The notes under the pieces were generated by a model. It had not been told where the DNA came from, did no database searches, and saw only the letters and a program-made list of their open reading frames with translations. Source: an uncultured bacterium (lineage in GTDB: Bacteria; Bacillota; Clostridia; TANB77; CAG-508). Taken from it: a DNA stretch of 64,000 bases. The position numbers were made by a program, and so were the translations under genes. Where the stretch lies: positions 31,366 through 95,365 of the forward strand of contig CAJMRY010000006.1 in NCBI GenBank assembly GCA_905215935.1, read 5' to 3'. Shown one piece after another: positions 57,923 through 64,000 of the stretch (positions within the stretch are counted from its first letter, which is position 1; each line of letters opens with the position of its first letter).

Positions 57923-58829
57923 TAGAGTATATGGAGTTGTTGGAATAAAAAGTAAGATGAGCAATTGGAATGCCGACTTTAGTGGTAGACCAAAGACAAC
58001 ATCAGATGGAAATATTTTTGGAAGTGATAAAGCTTTTAAATATCCAATTAAGAAAATGTGGGAAGCAGAAGGTGAAAAAGTATTATATGTAAAATCATAT
58101 AAAAATGAGAGAGATAATCTACAAGCAAGAACATTAGCAGAAAGATTTGAACAAATCTTTGGAAAAAAGGTAAAAGAAATTAAAGATAAGAAAGAAGTAA
58201 TAAAATATTTATTTTCAGCAATGGATGTACAAAACTTTGGTGCAACATTTGCAGAAGAAAAAAATAATATAAGTATAACAGGAGCAGTACAAGTAGGACA
58301 AGGATTAAATAAATATGAAGAATCAACTACAGAAACAATAGAAATATTATCACCTTTTACAGATTCGAAAAAAGAAGATGCAAAAAATACTTCAATTGGT
58401 AAAAAAATAGTATCAAATGAAGCACATTATTTCTATCCATTTTCTGTAAATCCAGAAAACTATAATATTTATACAAATGAAATAGAAGAATTAGAAGGTT
58501 TTACAAAAAAGGCTTATGAAGAATTTAAAAAGGGATGTTTAGTTGCAGCTACAGCTTACAATACAAATAGTAAAGCTGGTTGCGAAAATGAACTTGCAAT
58601 ATTTGTAGAATGTAAAGAAAATAGCAAACTATATTTAGCTAATTTAGATCAATATATTGATTTTGAGAAACAAGATAATAAAGATAAAATTGATATTACA
58701 AGACTAACGGAAATTTTAAATAAAGAAAATATAAAGCAAGAAATAGAAAAAGTAGAGATATATTATAATTCTTTTACAACAGAATTGGTAGGAGATTTAA
58801 GTAATGTAACTGTAAAAGAATTATTCTAA
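57906..58829 (+). CDS. cas7: Type I-B Cascade backbone protein Cas7
   Basis: Cas7/Csh2: NNRVYGVVGIKSKMSNWNAD at the start, LFSAMDVQNFGATFA, SITGAVQVGQGLNKYEE, and SNEAHYFYPFSVNP. About 307 residues. ATG 57906 is preferred because the GGAGG at 57893 lies 8 bases upstream; 57891 is also open. It coats the crRNA spacer. Confidence 0.92.
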   Translation: MEKMNNRVYGVVGIKSKMSNWNADFSGRPKTTSDGNIFGSDKAFKYPIKKMWEAEGEKVLYVKSYKNERDNLQARTLAERFEQIFGKKVKEIKDKKEVIKYLFSAMDVQNFGATFAEEKNNISITGAVQVGQGLNKYEESTTETIEILSPFTDSKKEDAKNTSIGKKIVSNEAHYFYPFSVNPENYNIYTNEIEELEGFTKKAYEEFKKGCLVAATAYNTNSKAGCENELAIFVECKENSKLYLANLDQYIDFEKQDNKDKIDITRLTEILNKENIKQEIEKVEIYYNSFTTELVGDLSNVTVKELF

Positions 58830-58842
58830 TAGGAGTGATAAA

Positions 58843-59616
58843 ATGCAAGAAACAATAAAGTTTGATTTGACTGCAAATATGGCAATTATAAAAAAGCCAG
58901 AAAGTAATGAAACATATTATACCTATCGTTTTCCACATAAAATAATGTTACTAGGAATGTTAGGAGCTATTATAGGATTAAATGGATATAACTATTATGC
59001 ATTAAAAAAACAATTAGGAGAAAAAGTAAATGAATTACCAGAATTTTATTCTAAATTAGAAAAATTAAAAGTAGCTATCATACCTAAAATAAAAGATAAT
59101 AATTTTAAATATAAAATACAAACTTTTAATAATTCAGTAGGATATGCATCAAAAGAAGAAGGCAATAATTTGGTGGTTAAAGAACAATGGTTAGAAAAGC
59201 CATATTGGGAAGTATATATTTTACAAGATGATTCAGAAGAATATAGCAAAATAAAAGATTATCTAATAAATCAAAAATGCGAATATATACCATACATAGG
59301 AAAAAATGACCATTTTGCAGATATAAAAAATGTAGAGATAAAGAATGCAAATTTGGTACATAATCCTTCATATATTGATAGCATATTTAATCAAGAAATA
59401 CTAACAGAGCATGTGGAAAGCTTTGAAGAATGGTTAGCTTTTGATTTTAATATAGAAAAAAAACAATATGAATATAAAGAAAGTTTACCTACGAGATTAA
59501 ATGAAAAAGTAGGATATACAGAATTTAAATCGTTTTTATATACAAATAAGAAGTTACAAGTAAAAAGTGAAATGGAATTGTATCAAGTGGAAGATAAAAC
59601 GATATACTATTTTTAG
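58843..59616 (+). CDS. cas5: Type I-B Cascade subunit Cas5
   Basis: 257 residues with the N-terminal Cas5 pattern: TIKFDLTANMAIIKKP, then TYRFPHKIMLLGMLGAIIGL (glycine-rich helix). It caps the 5' handle of the crRNA. ATG follows TAGGAGTGATAAA, 13 bases after cas7. Confidence 0.88.
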   Translation: MQETIKFDLTANMAIIKKPESNETYYTYRFPHKIMLLGMLGAIIGLNGYNYYALKKQLGEKVNELPEFYSKLEKLKVAIIPKIKDNNFKYKIQTFNNSVGYASKEEGNNLVVKEQWLEKPYWEVYILQDDSEEYSKIKDYLINQKCEYIPYIGKNDHFADIKNVEIKNANLVHNPSYIDSIFNQEILTEHVESFEEWLAFDFNIEKKQYEYKESLPTRLNEKVGYTEFKSFLYTNKKLQVKSEMELYQVEDKTIYYF

Positions 59617-59625
59617 GAGAAGAAT

Positions 59626-62028
59626 ATGAAGAATAAATATATAGAAGGATTATTAAACAATTCAAAATATACATATTATGCTCACAGAAAAGAAGACAGC
59701 AATGATAAGGAGTTGCTGTCTTCTCATCTAGAGCTTACATATCTTTATTATAAGGAAATGGAGAAGTATAAGAAATTAGATATTAAAGTAAAAAAGATAA
59801 TAAAACAGACTTTTAGAGTTAGTGAAATTGTATCAGCTAAAATATATGAGTTATTTAAAAGTGCTATTTATTATCATGATATTGGAAAAATAAATCCTTT
59901 GTTTCAGAAAAATAAAATGGAAAATGACTTAAATATAACATCTGATAGTGGAGATAGTACACATGCAGCGCTTTCAGCTCGTTTATATATTGAGTATATG
60001 CAAAAAGAAGTAGATGAAGAAATTACAGATAGTAAAGAAAAAATTATTTTGTATTATATTATATATTACTTTGCTTATATTATTTCAAGACATCATACAA
60101 CTTTAGAAGGAATTAGCAATTTAGAAGAAGCAATTAAACACAAAAATATACCAGGTATACCAGAAAGCAATGATAAAAAGTATGAATTTTATTTATCAAA
60201 GTTAAACCTTTTTATTGAACAGATTAATCCAGATCAAATTGGATTATATATATTGTGTAAATTATTATATTCTTGTTTAGTTATTTCGGATTTTTATGCA
60301 ACTTATGAGTATATGACAGGAAACAAAGTACCGATAAATGAAGAAAAAAATGTAAGTCTTTTCGAGAAATATGAACAATCTGATTTGATGAAAAGTATTA
60401 GGAAATATGAGAAAAAAGAAATTAATATAGAAGGGATAAATAAAATAAGAAGTGATATTTTTTTAGAAGCGGAACAAAGTTTGATAAATAATCTAGAAAA
60501 TGATATTTATTATTTAGAGTCTCCAACTGGTTCTGGAAAAACTAATATGGCAATTAATTTAGCAAAAACTTTATATGAAAGAGAAGATGATATAAAATCG
60601 ATACAATACATATTTCCATTTAATACTATTATAGAGCAGACAGCGTCAACTTTTGATAATTATTTTGGAAAATATAAAGATTATATTGTAATAAATTCTA
60701 CCAGTTCTATGGTGAAAGATATAAATGAAAAGTTAGATTATGAAGCAGCCTATATAAAGAATGCATTCAGGCAATATGAAATAGTAATAACATCACATGT
60801 TAATTTATTTAATACTTTATTTGGTTCAGGAAAAGAAGCAAATTATAGTCTATATCATCTGATTGATAGTGTTATTATTATAGATGAAGTACAAGCATAT
60901 TCAAATAAAATATGGAGAGAAATGATAGAGATGTTTAGTAAGTATTCGAGCTTATTAAATATAAAGTTTGTAATAATGTCTGCAACTTTGCCTAGATTAG
61001 ATAAATTACTAAATACATCAATTACTAGATTTTATCCATTAATAAAAGATACAAGTAAATACTATCAAAATAATTTATTTAAAAATAGGGTACAATTAAA
61101 TTTTGAGCTATTAGATAAAAAAATAGATATGGAAGAATTAATTGATGAGATTCAAAAACACAATAATAAAAAAGTATTAGTAGAATGTATAAAAAAGGAC
61201 ACAGCAGATAAATTATATAAAGAGTTGGAAAGTTTAAATAAAAATGTATATGAGCTTACAAGTGATGATAATAAATATAAAAGAAATGAGATAATAAAAA
61301 TAACAAAACAAGAAAAGCCTATGATATTAGTGGCTACACAAACGATTGAAGCAGGAGTAGACATTGATATGGATATAGGATTTAAAGATATATCATTTAT
61401 TGATAGTGAAGAACAATTTATTGGTAGAATTAATAGATCAAGCAAAAAGAAAGATTGTATAGCATATTTTTTTAATTTAGATGATGCAAGGACAATATAT
61501 AAAAAAGATTATCGTTTAGAATATAGTTTAGAGAAGGAAAATGTAAGAAATTGGCTAAAAAGTAAAGATTTTAATAAATTTTATGAGAAAGTAATGGATA
61601 AAATCGAAAAAGAAACAGAGAAATATAATGATTGTAATATAGAAAATTTTTATAATTATTGTGCACATATTAATTTTAAAAAAATACAAAAAGTGATGAA
61701 ATTAATAGATAGTCAAACAATACAATTATTCTTAAATTATGCTATTGATATAGATGGAGAAATTTTAAAAGGAGAAAATGTATTTAAGGAATATAAAGAT
61801 CTTTGCATGAATCAAAAATTAGGATATGCTGAAAAGAAAATAAAATTATCTAAGATAGCAGAAAAATTAAATCTATTTATTTATTCAATCTATGAAAGCA
61901 AGGCTAATGTAATAGAAGGGGAACAATTTGGAGATATATATTATGTAGAAAATGGAGAAGATTACATAGAAAATGGAAGATTTAATAGAGAAAAGTATTT
62001 AGGTGGAGGAGATGGATTATTTTTATGA
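59626..62028 (+). CDS. cas3: CRISPR helicase-nuclease Cas3 with HD domain
   Basis: 800 residues. HD nuclease: YAHRKED...HLELTY and YYHDIGKINPLF near residue 83, then SRHHTT. Helicase: SPTGSGKTNMAINLAK near residue 298, IIIDEVQAYSN near 417, MSATLPR near 450, ATQTIEAGVDIDMD and QFIGRINRSSK. Complete; degrades target DNA. It overlaps the cas4 start by 4 bases. Confidence 0.95.
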   Translation: MKNKYIEGLLNNSKYTYYAHRKEDSNDKELLSSHLELTYLYYKEMEKYKKLDIKVKKIIKQTFRVSEIVSAKIYELFKSAIYYHDIGKINPLFQKNKMENDLNITSDSGDSTHAALSARLYIEYMQKEVDEEITDSKEKIILYYIIYYFAYIISRHHTTLEGISNLEEAIKHKNIPGIPESNDKKYEFYLSKLNLFIEQINPDQIGLYILCKLLYSCLVISDFYATYEYMTGNKVPINEEKNVSLFEKYEQSDLMKSIRKYEKKEINIEGINKIRSDIFLEAEQSLINNLENDIYYLESPTGSGKTNMAINLAKTLYEREDDIKSIQYIFPFNTIIEQTASTFDNYFGKYKDYIVINSTSSMVKDINEKLDYEAAYIKNAFRQYEIVITSHVNLFNTLFGSGKEANYSLYHLIDSVIIIDEVQAYSNKIWREMIEMFSKYSSLLNIKFVIMSATLPRLDKLLNTSITRFYPLIKDTSKYYQNNLFKNRVQLNFELLDKKIDMEELIDEIQKHNNKKVLVECIKKDTADKLYKELESLNKNVYELTSDDNKYKRNEIIKITKQEKPMILVATQTIEAGVDIDMDIGFKDISFIDSEEQFIGRINRSSKKKDCIAYFFNLDDARTIYKKDYRLEYSLEKENVRNWLKSKDFNKFYEKVMDKIEKETEKYNDCNIENFYNYCAHINFKKIQKVMKLIDSQTIQLFLNYAIDIDGEILKGENVFKEYKDLCMNQKLGYAEKKIKLSKIAEKLNLFIYSIYESKANVIEGEQFGDIYYVENGEDYIENGRFNREKYLGGGDGLFL

Positions 62029-62516
62029 AAATAAATGGAACAATTATAAACTATTATTTTCATTGTAAGCGCCAATGTTATTTATTTGCCAATAGACTAA
62101 ATATGGAAGATAATTCAGAAGATGTAAGGATAGGAAGAGTTTTGCATGAGATAAAGGCTAAAGATGAAAAGAATACAGAAATAAAGTTCGAAAACATGGT
62201 ATTAGATAAGATAACACAGAAGTACATAGAAGAATTCAAGAAAAGTGATGCAGATGTAAACGCTGCAAGAATGCAATTATTGTTTTATTTAAAAAATTTA
62301 GAAGATAAAGGAGTAAAAAAGGAAGGAAGATTAATTTGTTCTGAAAAAAATAAAAAAGAGAAGATAGAAACAGTAATATTAAATGAAGAATCAAAAAAGG
62401 AATTAGAAAAGTGCATGGCAGATATACAGAATTTAATAGAACAGAATGAAGTACCTAAAATTGAAAATGAAAAGACTTGTAAAAGATGTGCTTATTATGA
62501 GTACTGTCACATTTAA
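62025..62516 (+). CDS. cas4: CRISPR adaptation nuclease Cas4
   Basis: 163 residues. One Fe-S cysteine lies in the N-terminal CKRQC segment and three at the end (CKRCAYYEYC). GRVLHEIKAKDEKN supplies the histidine of the RecB-like nuclease. Cas4 trims prespacers and sets PAM and orientation. ATG overlaps the cas3 stop (atga). Confidence 0.92.
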   Translation: MKINGTIINYYFHCKRQCYLFANRLNMEDNSEDVRIGRVLHEIKAKDEKNTEIKFENMVLDKITQKYIEEFKKSDADVNAARMQLLFYLKNLEDKGVKKEGRLICSEKNKKEKIETVILNEESKKELEKCMADIQNLIEQNEVPKIENEKTCKRCAYYEYCHI

Positions 62517-62533
62517 AAATAAGGAGAATAGAT

Positions 62534-63535
62534 ATGAAAGCAGAAAGTAAATATATATTTTCAACAGGGGATTTAAGTAGAAAAGATTTTAGTATTAAGT
62601 ATAAAAATGAAAAGGGAAATTTTTATTTACCAATAGAAAAAATAAAGGAATTGTATTGTTTTAATGATATAACGATTTCTACAAAACTATTAGATATATT
62701 GGCAACAGCAGGAATTATTGTTCACTTTTTTAACTATTATGGAAACTATGTAGGTACATTTTATCCAAAAGAAAATTTAATAAGTGGAAGATTAGTAGTA
62801 AAACAAGCAAATACATTTATGAAAAATAGAGAAAATGTTGCAAAAGCTTTTGTAAGTGGAATAGCAAAAAACATAAAAGCTACATTATATCATTATTATA
62901 GACATGGAACAAAAGAGTTAAAACCAGTAATTGATTTTTGCAATAATGATGTGGAGAAATTATTAGAAAAAGCGAAAGATATTAAGCAAATACTATCAAT
63001 AGAAGGTAAGATATGGGCAGAATTTTATAGTACTTTTAAATATTTTCTACCAGAAGATTTTATGATTAATAAAAGAGTAAAAAGACCACCAGATAATCCG
63101 ATGAATGCTATGATTTCATTCGGAAATACACTTTTGTATACAAAAACAATTTCAGAAATTTATAATACACATTTAGAGCAATCAATATCATTTTTACACG
63201 AACCAAGTGAGGCAAGGTTTTCATTAAGTCTAGATCTAAGTGAAGTATTTAAACCTGTTATTGTATATAAAACAATATTTGATTTAGTAAATAATAAAAA
63301 AATAAAAGTTGAGAAACATTTTAATTCAAAAGTTAATTATTCTCTCCTAAATGATGATGGAAAGAAACTTTTTATAGAAGCATTTGAAAATAGAATTAAT
63401 CAAACTTTTGAACATCCAATTTTAAAGAGAAAGGTATCATATAAGCAAGCAATTAAATTAGATGGATATAAATTAATAAAATACATTGTGGAAGGAAAAG
63501 AGTTTATACCATTTGATATAGAAAAGAAAGTGTAG
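62534..63535 (+). CDS. cas1: CRISPR integrase Cas1
   Basis: 333 residues of the type I-B Cas1 group. The metal ligands are visible as E in EGKIWAEFY, H in SFLHEPSEARFSLSLDLSE, and the D of the same block. Integrates new spacers with Cas2. ATG follows TAAGGAGAATAGAT. Confidence 0.94.
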   Translation: MKAESKYIFSTGDLSRKDFSIKYKNEKGNFYLPIEKIKELYCFNDITISTKLLDILATAGIIVHFFNYYGNYVGTFYPKENLISGRLVVKQANTFMKNRENVAKAFVSGIAKNIKATLYHYYRHGTKELKPVIDFCNNDVEKLLEKAKDIKQILSIEGKIWAEFYSTFKYFLPEDFMINKRVKRPPDNPMNAMISFGNTLLYTKTISEIYNTHLEQSISFLHEPSEARFSLSLDLSEVFKPVIVYKTIFDLVNNKKIKVEKHFNSKVNYSLLNDDGKKLFIEAFENRINQTFEHPILKRKVSYKQAIKLDGYKLIKYIVEGKEFIPFDIEKKV

Positions 63536-63543
63536 TGTTAATT

Positions 63544-63831
63544 ATGAAAAAGAATATTAATTATAATTATGTTTTTTTATTTTATGATGTTGAAGTAAAA
63601 AGAGTAAATAAAGTATTTAAAAAGTGTAAAAAGTATTTGAATCATTGGCAAAAATCTGTGTTTAGAGGTTCACTCACTAATTCAGAAATTTTAGAATTGG
63701 AAAATGAACTTAAGAAAATAGTAAATCCAGAAAGAGATTTCATTTCTATAGTAAAGATAATGGATTTTAAGATGATTGGAGAGACAACAATTGGAACAAT
63801 TGAAAAAAATACAGAGGATATATTCTTATAA
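63544..63831 (+). CDS. cas2: CRISPR adaptation protein Cas2
   Basis: About 95 residues with the ferredoxin-like start YNYVFLFYDVEVKRVNKVFK and SVFRGSLTNSEILELE. ATG 63544 is chosen as the conserved start; GTG 63535 overlaps the cas1 stop. Last gene of the operon. Confidence 0.93.
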   Translation: MKKNINYNYVFLFYDVEVKRVNKVFKKCKKYLNHWQKSVFRGSLTNSEILELENELKKIVNPERDFISIVKIMDFKMIGETTIGTIEKNTEDIFL

Positions 63832-63967
63832 TTTTCCAGTTATATATATAATATGCTGAAATTAAAGGCTTTTTTTATTTTAACGTTTGCTGGAAAAAAT
63901 TATAAGATACTTGAAAAATGAATTATTTTATAATATATATTATAAAATAAAGCCATATTTGGCAATG
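63832..63967 (+). promoter_or_regulatory. CRISPR leader region
   Basis: AT-rich DNA between cas2 and the first repeat, without an open frame. It contains a T-run after aaaggc (about 63866-63880) and an at-rich inverted stretch tataatatatattata near 63930. Confidence 0.65.
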
Positions 63968-63997
63968 GTTTAACTTTAACATGAGATGTATTTAAAT
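63968..63997 (+). CRISPR. First repeat of a type I-B CRISPR array (truncated by window end)
   Basis: Thirty bases starting gtttaactttaacatgag and ending atgtatttaaat, the length and ending typical of type I-B repeats in Clostridia and Fusobacteria. It lies 136 bases after cas2. Only one copy is seen because the window ends three bases later. Confidence 0.8.
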
Positions 63998-64000
63998 AAA

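Overview
The window is very AT-rich, uses many TTG and GTG starts behind strong AGGAGG-type ribosome binding sites, and carries a Gram-positive gene set (disA, mutS2, rimP-nusA-rnpM-ylxQ-infB, whiA, ylxR/ylxQ family genes). This points to a low-GC Bacillota, most likely an uncultured member of the Clostridia. That assignment is inference; no species can be named from the sequence.

Layout. 1-5.1 kb: radA (5' end outside the window), a palindromic repeat, disA, a membrane-anchored cyclophilin, a low-molecular-weight phosphatase and a C69 peptidase. 5.2-8.2 kb (minus strand): mutS2 and ygjV. 8.3-16.2 kb: the nusA-infB operon through rbfA, nrnA and truB. 16.4-19.9 kb: a probable 6S RNA, prmC, whiA, hemW. 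20-30.7 kb: a cassette-like run of small accessory genes with five Nudix hydrolases, two MazG-type pyrophosphohydrolases, two acetyltransferases, a methyltransferase and a metallophosphatase. 30.7-47.3 kb: a defence island with two DUF2075 helicase-nuclease proteins, a giant STAND NTPase, an AAA15 ATPase, an MqsR/Panacea-type toxin-antitoxin pair and a NACHT protein. 48-54.6 kb: housekeeping again (ASCH, ogt, recQ, comM, dprA, yraN). 54.6-64 kb: a small nuclease-like protein, an unidentified structured RNA, and a complete type I-B CRISPR-Cas operon (cas6-8b-7-5-3-4-1-2), with the first CRISPR repeat visible at the very end.

The outstanding observation is a systematic break in the reading frames of conserved genes. 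In 13 genes (radA, disA, mutS2, ygjV, rimP, ylxQ, infB, nrnA, truB, whiA, recQ, comM, dprA) the frame shifts by +1 at 17 places, always in the same way: one extra C sits exactly between two codons and directly before a glycine codon GGN, so that the zero frame meets CGG. Skipping the C restores the full-length family protein every time, on both strands, with up to three sites in one gene. Across all other genes of the window I find only one further in-frame CGG, in an apparently acquired zinc-ribbon gene, although CGG is common out of frame. Because the extra base respects codon phase, sequencing error is a poor explanation. The simplest reading is that CGG has no ordinary arginine decoding here and that NNN-C-GGN is read with an efficient +1 shift or as a four-base glycine codon (CGGN). 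The recoded genes are core information-processing genes (translation initiation, ribosome maturation, DNA repair, DNA uptake). The accessory, defence and CRISPR genes carry none of these sites.
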